Assembly: GCA_028280635.1 (NCBI GenBank)
Contig: JANQLM010000125.1
Coordinates: forward strand, 1 to 64,000
Reading direction: 5' to 3'
DNA: 64,000 nucleotides
From: Halieaceae bacterium
Lineage (GTDB): Bacteria > Pseudomonadota > Gammaproteobacteria > Pseudomonadales > Halieaceae
This document shows, piece by piece, positions 48,941 through 58,523 of the stretch (its first letter is position 1; every line of letters begins with the position of its first letter). Below the pieces are notes generated by a model that searched no databases, had not been told where the DNA came from, and saw only the letters and a list, made by a program, of their open reading frames with translations. The translations under genes and the position numbers were made by a program.

Positions 48941-50115
48941 GTTGAACTCTCCAGCTTGAGCAGGTTTTTCTGTACGTCGACCAGGGCCTCGGATGTCCGG
49001 CGCAGCCGCTTCCTGGATGCGAAGCCGAAGCGTGTGCACCGGAATTTGAGGTTGTGCACTGAGCCGTCGTCGATTCGCGACCTTCTGAAACTGCAGCGTG
49101 TTGCCTTAGCGGAGCCGAAGTCCGAATGCCGAAGGTCGGCGCGATGAAACAACACGGACTCCAGCTTCGCCTGAACCCAGTGGCTACCGTACAGATTGGC
49201 GTTGTTGAAGTTCACGTCACACAGTTTGGCTTCCTTGAAAATCGCCGACCTCCCATCCGCATTGCGAAGATCGACGTTTTCCAGTTGGGCTCTATAAAAC
49301 AGGGCCTGGCTTACATCAGCTCTCCGCATACAGGCATCCTTGAGCCGCGCGCCCATGAAGTTTGACCCTGACAGTCTGGCGTTTTTGAGGAGCGCGCCGG
49401 AAAAGTCTGATTCGCTGAAGTTGCACTGCACCAGGCTCAGTCCGGACAGGTCCATATCTGAAAAATTCGCGTGCATTAGCTGGCAGCGCTCCGCGGAGAA
49501 GCCGCCCAAACGGATCCTGGTGAAGTCGGCGTGCGTCAACACGGAGTTTGAAAACCGGGCGTTTTCGAGGCTGAGTCCGTCGGTCGTGCAATTCATCAAG
49601 ATCGAGCGATAGAGCTTAAGTCCGGAAAGGTCTGCATCGTCAAGCTCGCAGTCGGTGAACGCCGAGCGCTCCAATACGCCTATCTCCCAGCGGGAACCCT
49701 GCAGCCTGGCCCCTGTAAACGCGGACTTGAGAAGGCTTCTGAAGAGCAAGCTGGCGTTGCCGAGATCCGTATTGACAAAGGCCAGGACCTCAGCATCCAC
49801 GGCATCGAAGACAGCCCCTGCCAGCGAGCAGTTGATGAAACTGGTTCGCTCCATACGACCGCCCCGAACCACCAGGCCCGGCAGACTGCAGTCAAGGAAG
49901 GTGGCACCCGTCAGGTCCAGTGTTGACAGGTCGAGGCCCTCGATGTGCAGGGATTGCACCGGAAGGCCCAGATTGATGAATCGCTGTATCTCAGCCAGGT
50001 CCGCCGGCGGCCGGCTCAACTCTGACGAGGCGAGATTCCTGGACTGCGCGTCTCTCAACGACGGCGGAAGCCCCGCGGCGCGCCTGCGCTCCATATCCAG
50101 GGCACCCTTATTCAT
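48937..50115 (-). CDS. pentapeptide-repeat protein of the T6SS locus
   Basis: 392 aa from the ATG at 50115, which overlaps the upstream stop as ATGA; an upstream ATG at 50232 lies inside the neighbouring gene. Most of the length (about 75-370) consists of A(D/N)LXX-type pentapeptides (VLTHADFTRIRLGGFSAERC; NFSESDFSGALLKNARLSGS; NADGRSAIFKEAKL), which fold as a right-handed quadrilateral beta-helix. It follows a second pentapeptide protein fused to DUF2169. It probably acts as a scaffold or chaperone for T6SS cargo. Confidence 0.85.
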   Translation of the reverse strand: MNKGALDMERRRAAGLPPSLRDAQSRNLASSELSRPPADLAEIQRFINLGLPVQSLHIEGLDLSTLDLTGATFLDCSLPGLVVRGGRMERTSFINCSLAGAVFDAVDAEVLAFVNTDLGNASLLFRSLLKSAFTGARLQGSRWEIGVLERSAFTDCELDDADLSGLKLYRSILMNCTTDGLSLENARFSNSVLTHADFTRIRLGGFSAERCQLMHANFSDMDLSGLSLVQCNFSESDFSGALLKNARLSGSNFMGARLKDACMRRADVSQALFYRAQLENVDLRNADGRSAIFKEAKLCDVNFNNANLYGSHWVQAKLESVLFHRADLRHSDFGSAKATRCSFRRSRIDDGSVHNLKFRCTRFGFASRKRLRRTSEALVDVQKNLLKLESST

Positions 50116-52814
50116 GCCACCTGCTCCTGGGTGTCTGTCAGTCCAGTGCCTTTGAGCACCACCCCAATAAGGTCCGCTTGCACGAGATTCGCGTAAGACA
50201 GGTCGGAGCGGCTGAAATCCGTCTTCCTGCAAATCGCCTGGTGCAGGTCCACGCCACGCATGTCGGTATCCGTGATCAGCGCCTGGGTGAACAGCGAACG
50301 ACAGAGTACGGCGGCCCGCAAATCCGCGCCGGACAGGTCAGCTTTACTGAAATCGCACTGGTAAAAGCTGACGCCAGCCATGCCGGCATGTCGAAGTACG
50401 CTCTCGCGCATACCACAGGTGCGAACATCGGCGTGTTCCCAGCTCGATGCCTCGAAGTCCGACTGTGCGCCAAAGAAGCAACGGTCTGCGCGGGCTTCAC
50501 GCCATATGGATTCCCGCGCGGTCACCGTATTGAAAGCTGTGCGCTCCATTGATGCACCGGAAAAATCAGCGCCCCGCAAAAAGCTTTTTGAAAGCAGGCA
50601 TTTTTCGAGCCTTGCGGCCTTCCAGGTGCTGAATTCAGCCTCAGCATCTACCAGCACCGCTTGATCGAGTTGCGCGCCGTTCAGGTTGCCGCGGTTCAGC
50701 TTCAGGTTTTGGCCAACCAGCCTGTTCAGCAACGCGCCCCGTAAGGACGCCGCCGTCATGTCTGCGCCAACAGCAAAGGCGTCGGTCAGGTCTGCCCGGT
50801 CGAAGCGGGCGCCCATGCAACTCGCCTGGCTGAAGTTGGCGTTCGCCAGACAAGCATCTGAAAAATCGGCGCCCACGAGACGGGCACCGAGGAAATTCGC
50901 GCCGGACAGGTTTGCGCCTGTAAATCGGCTGCTTGAAAGGTCCGCTCCCTCAAAGTTCATCTGGCGCAGGTCGAGTCCCGAGAAGTCCGCCCCGTGCAGG
51001 TGCACGTCCGTCAGGTCACGGCCTGCCATGGGCTCCTCCCACTCAAGCAGGTCGGCGAGAAAGCGCCCCAGCTGTTTGCGGTTGTCTTCACTCAAAGGCC
51101 TGCGTTTCGCATCCAGTGCGGTCTGCGACGCCCTCGCCTTACGCTGCATGGCGACCAGTTCTCCCAACTGCGCTGTCACATCGGGATCTCGCTGTTGAGG
51201 GAGATCTGACAGGAATGACAGCAGTTCCTCGATATCCGGGTCCTGGCTACCGTGTTGAGGGTGCAGGTCGAGTGGTAGAAGAGAAGCTTTCTCTATTGCC
51301 TGCTGGAGTTGCTCACAACTATGCCCAGGCAATGAACTATCAGACTGCAAGTCTCCGATAAGTGATTGCAGGCGCTGCTGTTCCTCCGCCAGATCTTTCT
51401 CCGCTGACGCCTGCAGTTCCGCGAGCTGGTAATCCAGATTCTCCAGCGCGTCACCCAGGTCAACACCGCCACTGGCGATGTCGTCGAGACTGAGCGGCTC
51501 CGACAGCACCTCGGGTATCAGTACCGGAATATTCTTACCGCCAGGTAATCGCGGTTCGGTGGCATGTTCCATCTCGTCAGGGCCCAGAGACCCTGCCAGC
51601 GGCGCGCTCGGTAAAGCGACGGCCTTTTTGAGCTCTTCGACAAACTCCCTGGAGCGTTGCTCGTGGAGCTCGCTGTGGGCCTGTCGTTTCGCCCTGCGCT
51701 CGGCCAGCAAGCGCTCCCCAGGCTCGGGAATCAGTGCGGCTTCATTCAGCACTTCTCCCGGCCCTGTCTTTCGATCCAGGCGTCGCTCCATGGTTTGTTG
51801 ATAGTGTTGCTGGGACCGCGGAGAGCACGATAGGTCTTCGTAGGCCAGCAGAAGCGACTTCACGTCCAGGGCATCGCTATCGGCAATATCTGCGACGCCG
51901 CGGTAGATCACCAGACCCAGCTCCTCTTCGGGGAAGAACCACAAAGTGTCGGCAGCGAGGTCGAGCATCTGATACGACGAGCGCTCCGGCACGGACTGGT
52001 CCAATAGCGCGCGTACCCTGAATTCAGGGACCCAACCTTCAATCAGTGGGCGCTGTGGATGCATGCCATGAAGCTGGTAGGCCTCACCGCCACTCCAGTT
52101 CACACCGGCCCACTGGTCCTCGGCAGCCTCGTTGAACAGCGCCATATCCGTATCACCGGCCAGTCCCGGAAATCCGCTTTTGACCCAGCGCTCATCATAG
52201 GTTCCGGCGCGCCGGCATCTCGGCTGCCAGCGAATGTCGGTGGCACCCAGGGACGCCGGCGCCAGCCGGGCGTTGTGGCGTCTTACCGGCGCGTCGGGAT
52301 ACTCCAGGTTTGGCATGTCCCCTCTGTTGCGTCCCAACAACGCGGCAAAGCGCTTGCCGTAGTAGCCTTTTCCAATCGGATTGCGATCGCAGCCCCTGCC
52401 GCCAAAGGCGTTGTCATATCCCAGCGGCATCTTTGTAAACGGCTCTGGCTCAGTGATATGAAACGCGCCCAGCAAACCGTAGTACCATTGCCGGTCGCCG
52501 TGCACGGCCAGCGTCTTTGCGTGTTCTCCCACAGTAGCGGTGACCTGCATTTTCGCCACCGGTTTTCCGCTCGGCGCGTGGGCGTTGCCGCCCACCAGAA
52601 ACTCCGCCCTGCCCTTGGGCATGGCCATGTCCAGAGCCTGGCCCGGCGCCAGATGTTTCAGCGCTTTCTGCCACTGCAGGTTCTCCGGCAAGAACAGAGA
52701 TACCCGGCCTCCCAGTGTAAAGAAGCCCAGAGCGCCTATGCTCAGGTAGTGCTGACCTTGCAGACTGAAGGGCTTGTGCAGGGTGGCGAGGCTGAGCGGC
52801 TTGATGACGTTCAC
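50112..52814 (-). CDS. DUF2169 domain fused to pentapeptide repeats, T6SS effector adaptor
   Basis: 900 aa. Residues 1-330 form the DUF2169 domain (MNVIKPLSLATLHKPFSLQG; KMPLGYDNAFGG...NPIGKGYYGKRF; PRCRRAGTYDERW). Residues 335-600 are a charged helical linker with Glu/Gln-rich stretches, probably coiled coil. Residues 600-890 carry pentapeptide repeats (ADFSGLDLRQMNFEGADLSS; ANLSGANFLGARLVGADF). DUF2169 proteins are adaptors for loading effectors onto VgrG. It starts eight bases after the vgrG stop, and the next pentapeptide gene overlaps its end. Confidence 0.88.
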   Translation of the reverse strand: MNVIKPLSLATLHKPFSLQGQHYLSIGALGFFTLGGRVSLFLPENLQWQKALKHLAPGQALDMAMPKGRAEFLVGGNAHAPSGKPVAKMQVTATVGEHAKTLAVHGDRQWYYGLLGAFHITEPEPFTKMPLGYDNAFGGRGCDRNPIGKGYYGKRFAALLGRNRGDMPNLEYPDAPVRRHNARLAPASLGATDIRWQPRCRRAGTYDERWVKSGFPGLAGDTDMALFNEAAEDQWAGVNWSGGEAYQLHGMHPQRPLIEGWVPEFRVRALLDQSVPERSSYQMLDLAADTLWFFPEEELGLVIYRGVADIADSDALDVKSLLLAYEDLSCSPRSQQHYQQTMERRLDRKTGPGEVLNEAALIPEPGERLLAERRAKRQAHSELHEQRSREFVEELKKAVALPSAPLAGSLGPDEMEHATEPRLPGGKNIPVLIPEVLSEPLSLDDIASGGVDLGDALENLDYQLAELQASAEKDLAEEQQRLQSLIGDLQSDSSLPGHSCEQLQQAIEKASLLPLDLHPQHGSQDPDIEELLSFLSDLPQQRDPDVTAQLGELVAMQRKARASQTALDAKRRPLSEDNRKQLGRFLADLLEWEEPMAGRDLTDVHLHGADFSGLDLRQMNFEGADLSSSRFTGANLSGANFLGARLVGADFSDACLANANFSQASCMGARFDRADLTDAFAVGADMTAASLRGALLNRLVGQNLKLNRGNLNGAQLDQAVLVDAEAEFSTWKAARLEKCLLSKSFLRGADFSGASMERTAFNTVTARESIWREARADRCFFGAQSDFEASSWEHADVRTCGMRESVLRHAGMAGVSFYQCDFSKADLSGADLRAAVLCRSLFTQALITDTDMRGVDLHQAICRKTDFSRSDLSYANLVQADLIGVVLKGTGLTDTQEQVA

Positions 52815-52822
52815 GGCTGCAC

Positions 52823-55630
52823 CTAGAGCTTCAAATGCAGGTTGGGAATTTCAATGTACTCGCCCGGCAGGCGAATGTTCACCGTCCCCGGTGCGAGATC
52901 CAGCGTCATCCCCGTGCCGGTGATGTTGATGCCGGACTGCTGCCCGATGAGGTTCAATGCAATATTGGAACCTATCAGGTTGAGGTCATTGGTGGTTCCG
53001 ATCAGGGACATTGAGGCTTTGGCACCCAACAGGCTCATGTCCGCCGAGGCACCCACCAGATTCATGCTTGCGGACGCGCCGACCATGCTGCTGCTTTTTG
53101 CGGCACCGGTCTTCGATGTGTGCGATGAGGTCCCGGCGGTATTGCTCACCGATTCGCTGCCCACCGTACTGTTGATGGTGGACTTTTTGGTATGGGATGT
53201 CTGCTTTATCACATTCCGCGTCGAGTCGATTGTCTCGGTTCCGGTGGTTGTCGAGGTTTGTTTTACATCTCCGTTGTTTGTCTGCGTAGAGTCGCTGTTA
53301 CCGTTGAGAGTGCTGGTGCTATCAGCGTTGCCGGTCTGGGTGCTGTGCGTCGTTTGGTTACCGTTGTGCGTGGAGGTATTGCTGATATCCCCATTGTTGA
53401 CCGAGGTGCTGACTACATCCGCGTTATGTGTGCTACTGGTGGTCACCTTTCCCTCATTGACGGAGCTGTGAGTTTCCTCGCCCTGAGACAGGCTGGTGGT
53501 ATTGGTGTAACCCCGGGTTGTGTTGCTTGACTCGATATTGTTCTGGATAACAGTCGATTTTGTCAGGCCATCTGTCTGGTGAAAGCTGGTGGCATCTCCC
53601 AGGTTGTGATCATGGCTTTTGCTCCAGGAGGTTATTGTGCTGGTGCTCTCCGTAGTGTCGTTGAGGCTGGTTGACTCCTGACGCGTTATATCGGAGTAGC
53701 TCTCGCTGACGTCGCCTTCGTGGTAGCTGTAGTTGTTGCCAAAACTGTCGCTCTTGCTGAGCATCCCCGAACGTCCCTGCTCCGACGTTGAGTAGCTGTA
53801 ACCGCCGCCCTGAGAGAAACTGGCGTCGCGGAACTGACCGGTGTCGTACTGTCCGTTGATGATTGAGATGGCCTGATCCAGGTGGGTTGTGGACATGCGG
53901 CCGTAGCGAACACTTTTGCTGTCGCCGTAGTTGGTCGAATAGCTGCTGCCGACGTGGCTGCTGGAGGTCCAGCCGGACGGAGTAACAACCTTGGACCCGT
54001 TGGCCTGCACCGACTGCTGGATCTCCGGCAGTTCCGACTCGTCAGTGGCGCGGGCGACGAGAACCATGGAGCCGATTTCCGGGCAAGTTTGCATGCCTGC
54101 GGAGAGCTTCACAAAATACGCGTCCGCATCCGGCTCGCTGGTGAAGCGAACATAAACACCCTGCGCCATCAGCACCTTGGGGTTGGGCTCCGAGATGGGA
54201 TCAATACCGCCAATAACGCCGGAGTCACTGGCGCCGGTGTCGGTGTTCGCAGACGTCTCTGGATCAAAAGCACTCTTTTCGTAGTACTTCCAGGTCGTCG
54301 GCATCTCACCGTTGCCATGTGCCACGACTTCCGCCATGACGCTTCCCTGGCGCGTCTGCCCCAGGCTGAAGGGCGTGATAAGTCCCTCAGCCTCGGTGGC
54401 TCGAAAACTGCAGCTGTAGGTGCCATCGAGGCTGGCCTGGTGCCTGGCTTCAGTAAACACAAACCATTTCTGGTTGAGATATTTGCAGACTTCCGGGGGC
54501 CCGGAGTGCTCACCCTCCTCCAGCTGTACCTTGTGGCCCACGCGAATCTCGGGATTCTGTGTGCTGCCTTCCAGGCGCGTAGCGGCTCTTGCGGCCATAT
54601 CGGCGATCTGGCTGGAGTAGTTGTTGACCATCCCGGCGCTGCCGCCGTACTGGAGTATGTGATAGACCTGAAACGGTAAATCGCCGGGCTGCGCTGCAGG
54701 ATTCGAGTAAAAGCTGATCTCTCCGGCAACCGTGTCGCTTTCCCAGGCCTCCTCCTGCCTTGTATAGATTCCCTTTACGCTGGTTGAGGATATCTCCTGG
54801 GAGTAATTGTAAGTCTTCAGTACGTCTGCATGCTCCACACCCTCCAACTCGCTGTACGTGTATTTGAGTGTGCGATCATCCTCAAACACCGTGGGGTAGC
54901 ACGCCTTGTTGCTGAACACAATTTTGTGCGACCTGGGTGAGTGCACAAAGTAGTAGTGAATATTGGATTTGGGCAACAAGCGCTGAATAAAGTCGTAGTC
55001 GGTCTCTCCCGCCTGAAGCCAGTCCTGTACGCGGTTGTCCGCAGAGTTCGTGTCTCCAACCAGATCCTGCGTGTTGTAGCTGATCTGGTGTTTCTCCAGG
55101 AGCCCTTCGATTGCGGTGCGAATCGATTTCTGTGCGTAGACCCGATAATCATTGGTGAGCATAAGCCGCCACAGCGCAGGCTTCATGGTCAGGCTGTAAA
55201 TACCCGGCTCTCCCATGGAAAACCCGGTGACCATGCCGTTGAAGAAGCTGAAGTCCTCTGCGCCGCCGCCGTTCATGGCCCTGCTGAAATCTGCTTCCGG
55301 GTCCGCGCCATTAAAATAGGCCTCGTCAAACGGGCCATTGGGCACCGATTTCTTGCTGTCGCGCACACAGATACCCACGGTAACCATGCGGCCGATCAGA
55401 TCGCTCATCTTGTAAAGCGGTTCGGAGTAGTCGGTATTACCGTGTAGGCTGAGCGTGAACGCGAAGGGCTTGGAGAGTTCTTCCTGGCCGTTGAACTGAA
55501 CCAGCCGCAGCTGTTCGTTGCTGAGTATCGTTCCGTCAGCCAGCTCGCAATACCAGTTGAGGTATAGCGTCGGCTGGGGCTCAGGTTCCTGACCGGTCCT
55601 GGCGCTGGGTATGTCGACTTGCATATTCAT
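52823..55630 (-). CDS. vgrG: T6SS spike protein VgrG (TssI) with long repetitive beta-helix extension
   Basis: 935 aa, much longer than a minimal VgrG. Residues 20-560 match the gp27/gp5-like core (QLRLVQFNGQEELSKPFAFT, SRAMNGGGAEDFSFFNGMVTGF, RFTSEPDADAYFVKLSAGMQT). After a Ser/Gly/Tyr-rich segment come twelve exact ten-residue repeats (about 685-804; NNGDISNTST, LNGNSDSTQT), a spacer, then seven nine-residue repeats (849-911; LVGASADMS, LIGTTNDLN). It ends PNLHLKL with no toxin domain. The needle is likely built by the repeats; the DUF4150 protein would cap it. Overlaps tssG by four bases. Confidence 0.9.
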   Translation of the reverse strand: MNMQVDIPSARTGQEPEPQPTLYLNWYCELADGTILSNEQLRLVQFNGQEELSKPFAFTLSLHGNTDYSEPLYKMSDLIGRMVTVGICVRDSKKSVPNGPFDEAYFNGADPEADFSRAMNGGGAEDFSFFNGMVTGFSMGEPGIYSLTMKPALWRLMLTNDYRVYAQKSIRTAIEGLLEKHQISYNTQDLVGDTNSADNRVQDWLQAGETDYDFIQRLLPKSNIHYYFVHSPRSHKIVFSNKACYPTVFEDDRTLKYTYSELEGVEHADVLKTYNYSQEISSTSVKGIYTRQEEAWESDTVAGEISFYSNPAAQPGDLPFQVYHILQYGGSAGMVNNYSSQIADMAARAATRLEGSTQNPEIRVGHKVQLEEGEHSGPPEVCKYLNQKWFVFTEARHQASLDGTYSCSFRATEAEGLITPFSLGQTRQGSVMAEVVAHGNGEMPTTWKYYEKSAFDPETSANTDTGASDSGVIGGIDPISEPNPKVLMAQGVYVRFTSEPDADAYFVKLSAGMQTCPEIGSMVLVARATDESELPEIQQSVQANGSKVVTPSGWTSSSHVGSSYSTNYGDSKSVRYGRMSTTHLDQAISIINGQYDTGQFRDASFSQGGGYSYSTSEQGRSGMLSKSDSFGNNYSYHEGDVSESYSDITRQESTSLNDTTESTSTITSWSKSHDHNLGDATSFHQTDGLTKSTVIQNNIESSNTTRGYTNTTSLSQGEETHSSVNEGKVTTSSTHNADVVSTSVNNGDISNTSTHNGNQTTHSTQTGNADSTSTLNGNSDSTQTNNGDVKQTSTTTGTETIDSTRNVIKQTSHTKKSTINSTVGSESVSNTAGTSSHTSKTGAAKSSSMVGASASMNLVGASADMSLLGAKASMSLIGTTNDLNLIGSNIALNLIGQQSGINITGTGMTLDLAPGTVNIRLPGEYIEIPNLHLKL
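52898..53086 (-). repeat. seven nonapeptide repeats in VgrG
   Basis: Residues 849-911 of VgrG divide exactly into nine-residue units: MVGASASMN, LVGASADMS, LLGAKASMS, LIGTTNDLN, LIGSNIALN, LIGQQSGIN, ITGTGMTLD. The pattern is hydrophobic-x-G at positions 1-3 and a hydrophobic at 8, consistent with the strands of a triple-stranded beta-helix (gp5 C-terminal type). Confidence 0.85.
53219..53578 (-). repeat. twelve decapeptide repeats in VgrG
   Basis: Residues 685-804 divide without gaps into ten-residue units such as NNGDISNTST, HNGNQTTHST, QTGNADSTST, LNGNSDSTQT, NNGDVKQTST. The consensus is x-N-G-(D/N)-x-x-x-(T/S)-(S)-T. The fixed spacing and the Asn-Gly turn suggest a coiled beta structure longer than the usual spike. 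The underlying DNA is similarly repetitive but diverged. Confidence 0.85.
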
Positions 55631-56736
55631 CCGACGATCCCACCGCCAGCGTTGTAGCCGAGACCCGTAACAAGAAAACCGGTAAACCGATCATCCCTCT
55701 GTGGTTTTCCAAGCCAGGCGCTCTGCCCCAAACGCATGGTGGCCTGATCTACCGTCTGCGGACATTCAAGGATACCCGGTGGCACCGTCTCCGGATCCAC
55801 CTCCAATCGCACGTCGACATCAACGCTGCGATTGGTCAGGAAGCGCAGTAGGGCAACAAACGCGCCGTGTGTCCGCGAGCTCTGTACCTCGCCCCGAAAC
55901 GTGAAATCGGGTAGGTAGGTCAACAGTTCATGAAATGGCAGCGGTCCCACCGACGCACGCATACGAGCACGCATGTCCCAGGTTTGCCTGCCGAGTATGC
56001 AAAGCTCCCCGAGAGTCGATGCAGACCGGCCGAGGTGGCACAGCTGATCTACGGCAATATCTTTCCAGGCGCCAACCAGGTCACGCACCCTGATAGGCAC
56101 CGAGAAACACTTCTGCAATACTCTCTGGATAAGGTGGGCACCCACACGGTGATTCGCCAGCATGCCCGCAAGCGACATCAGACTCCGCCTGCTCAGATTG
56201 ACCTGCTCGTACAGGCCCTCCGTTGCCATACCCATGACGGCGGAGATGCCATCCGCCAGGAGATTCTCCGTTGGATGGCGTCGATCCAGGGCCTGTTCGC
56301 TGGCGGCCCGTGCCTCGTAGCGAAGCAGGTTGATCCTGTGGTTGAAGATATCCAGGAAATCTACCGTGGCATGGTTACCGTCGCGTTGTTGCTGCTTGAT
56401 CCAGTCGGTAAAACCCTCCGGCAGGGGCCCTGAGTATCCGGCAATGCAGTAGTTCGAGGTGCCGGCCAGCAGCCTGGTATCGCTCCTGCCGATACCCCGG
56501 CGTCTGGCCGGGATGCCCACGTAGCGGATATCGCTGGCGGGGAAGTCCGCGCCGAGATCTGCGGTGAAACGGAACCCTCTGTCACTGCCCGGCTCAAGCC
56601 CGCGCCTTGCAGATGTTGCGGACTGCTCAAGCTCCAACTTGAGCAGTTGCACGAGCTGAAAGAAGTCGAAACTCCCACTGTTGTCGCGAATCTGCCGACT
56701 TAGAGATCGACGAGAGCGCCAGCCATCGGTGGCCAT
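55627..56736 (-). CDS. tssG: T6SS baseplate protein TssG
   Basis: 369 aa. Conserved segments for TssG (VasB/ImpH): DFFQLVQLLKLE near the start (residues 25-36), IRYVGIPA, GPLPEGFTDWI (100-112), FLDIFNHRINLLRYEA (about 125-140), ILGRQTWDMRARMRASVGPL and FHELLTYLPDF late. It forms the baseplate wedge with two TssF chains and TssK. The start lies 37 bases inside tssF and the end overlaps vgrG by four bases. Confidence 0.9.
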   Translation of the reverse strand: MATDGWRSRRSLSRQIRDNSGSFDFFQLVQLLKLELEQSATSARRGLEPGSDRGFRFTADLGADFPASDIRYVGIPARRRGIGRSDTRLLAGTSNYCIAGYSGPLPEGFTDWIKQQQRDGNHATVDFLDIFNHRINLLRYEARAASEQALDRRHPTENLLADGISAVMGMATEGLYEQVNLSRRSLMSLAGMLANHRVGAHLIQRVLQKCFSVPIRVRDLVGAWKDIAVDQLCHLGRSASTLGELCILGRQTWDMRARMRASVGPLPFHELLTYLPDFTFRGEVQSSRTHGAFVALLRFLTNRSVDVDVRLEVDPETVPPGILECPQTVDQATMRLGQSAWLGKPQRDDRFTGFLVTGLGYNAGGGIVG

Positions 56737-58514
56737 ATCTTCCAGTCTCCTCGATCCTTGTTACTCTCCAGGACCATTTCTACAAACGTCCCCAGGCTCG
56801 CGTAGAGTGCAAAGAAGTACCTGCACACCGATGCGAAGAGAACCGGGCTGACGCCCTTGAAATCACCCTCGTTAATCTTCAGCCGGATTTGCAGGCCCTG
56901 GCTGACACCGGCACTCTCTGCGTCACGTACCAGGCGCGCTACCCGCCGGGTATCTATCGACCTCAGGCTGCTGATCTGCTTCCAGACCATGAGATTGCGC
57001 GCATCGGTATAGACCCGGAGAATGCTCTTGAATGCTTCCAGCCCCCCTTCTCCGCCGGCTATGGAAAGAAAGTTGAGGCTCAGCTGGGAGACCAGCTGCC
57101 AGGGTGCGTTGCCGGCGAGCTGTGGAATACTGTACTCGCTCATTTTGCCGATGAGCCTGGCCCCGGAAATCGGCCCCGCACCCTCCAGGTCCAGCATCAC
57201 ACCCGCGCGCAGCTTCTCGGGCAGGCGCCGATTCGTGCAAAGCGCCATCCCACCGATGGCTTCGGCGGGCACCTCGCCCAGGTCCAGGTTCATGTCGAGC
57301 AGTGAGATAAAGCTGCGCGTGCCGGGGATGCGCTCGGTTTCGCTGAGTTCTCTGCGATGGCTGTAGAAATACTCCGCGTCGTCTTCGGCGTCGAAAACCG
57401 ACAATTCGTAACACGGTGCGATAGCCCTGGGCGCCTCACCATTGACAATGGAATGCAGCGACTCAATCTGGTAGATCTCGGAGCAGGTGACGTTGGCGCG
57501 ATCCGCTTCCACCGGATATTCGTACCTGCGCCGCGTCAGCCGGATGGGTTCTATGGACTGTTCGAACAGGTTTATCACAGGGAAGCAGTTCAACAGCAGT
57601 GTGTTCTTATCCAGCTTTGCAAAGGCTGCTACCGGATCGTCAAAAAGGAAGTAGATATTGAGCTGCCGGTCAGCGCCTTCGGTATTCATGCCGTTCAGAT
57701 CAAAGAACATGAATTTCTCCGGGAAGGCGAAATACTCGCGGATCAGTCTGTACCCCGGATTCGCCTGAGCCGCGTCGGGCAGTGCAGCCTCGTCATCGCT
57801 GAAGCCGCGCCAGGACAGCGCCTGCGGCGAGAGATATCTCGGCTCACTGTCCCCCGGAATCTCCACTACGATCGCGCGCAGCGCAGTGCTCAACAGCTCA
57901 TAGAAATGACCAGCGGTTTCTGAGGTACCGGAGATGTAAAAGCGCAGGCCGCTGTCTCGCAGCGGCAGGTCCTGGATTGGGTCCTTCGAGCCGGTGCTCA
58001 GCTTGACGCGAATGATCCCGGAAACATCCGGTTCGTTGCCGAGAAAGTCTATCCCCCTTATCGGGACCGATTCGATTTGGTCAACAACCAGCGGCCAGAT
58101 AGGCGTTTCGTAGCAGTTGCGAAAACGGCAGGACGTTTTGCGCTTGCTGGAAACCGCTTCAACGGAGAAAACCCGACCACGCTCTATTGGCCTGCCATCC
58201 GCGCTCTGCGTCGCCACCTCTGCCTGAACAATGCTCATGCAGGGTACTGGGGCCTGCAGGTGAGGATAGAGGTGGTCCAGCAGCGCGTTGGGCACGGCAC
58301 AGCGGTCCGCTTCGATCTGATTGCGAATTCGCGCCGTCAGAAAAGCAAAGGACTGAACCAGCATTTCAGCCTGAGGGTCTTTCCAGGTGTTGTTTCCGAT
58401 TCCCAGTTCTCTGGCGACGTCCGGGTGATTCAGCGCAAATTCACGCCCCTCACGCCGCAGCGCCTCAAGTTCATCCTGATAATTGGATCTCAGTGTTTCA
58501 CTGGCGTTCGACAT
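56700..58514 (-). CDS. tssF: T6SS baseplate protein TssF
   Basis: 604 aa. The N-terminus reads YQDELEALRREGREFALNHPDVARELG, then a conserved DPQAEMLVQSFAFLTARIRNQIEAD (the TssF/VasA signature), VPNALLDHLYPHLQAPVPCMSI, and in the middle FPEKFMFFDLNG. The C-terminal part has FSKSLRVYTDARNLM-like sequence (SILRVYTDARNLMVWKQISSL). It forms baseplate wedges with TssG. It follows tssE after nine bases. Confidence 0.92.
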   Translation of the reverse strand: MSNASETLRSNYQDELEALRREGREFALNHPDVARELGIGNNTWKDPQAEMLVQSFAFLTARIRNQIEADRCAVPNALLDHLYPHLQAPVPCMSIVQAEVATQSADGRPIERGRVFSVEAVSSKRKTSCRFRNCYETPIWPLVVDQIESVPIRGIDFLGNEPDVSGIIRVKLSTGSKDPIQDLPLRDSGLRFYISGTSETAGHFYELLSTALRAIVVEIPGDSEPRYLSPQALSWRGFSDDEAALPDAAQANPGYRLIREYFAFPEKFMFFDLNGMNTEGADRQLNIYFLFDDPVAAFAKLDKNTLLLNCFPVINLFEQSIEPIRLTRRRYEYPVEADRANVTCSEIYQIESLHSIVNGEAPRAIAPCYELSVFDAEDDAEYFYSHRRELSETERIPGTRSFISLLDMNLDLGEVPAEAIGGMALCTNRRLPEKLRAGVMLDLEGAGPISGARLIGKMSEYSIPQLAGNAPWQLVSQLSLNFLSIAGGEGGLEAFKSILRVYTDARNLMVWKQISSLRSIDTRRVARLVRDAESAGVSQGLQIRLKINEGDFKGVSPVLFASVCRYFFALYASLGTFVEMVLESNKDRGDWKIWPPMAGALVDL

Positions 58515-58523
58515 ATCTCTCCG

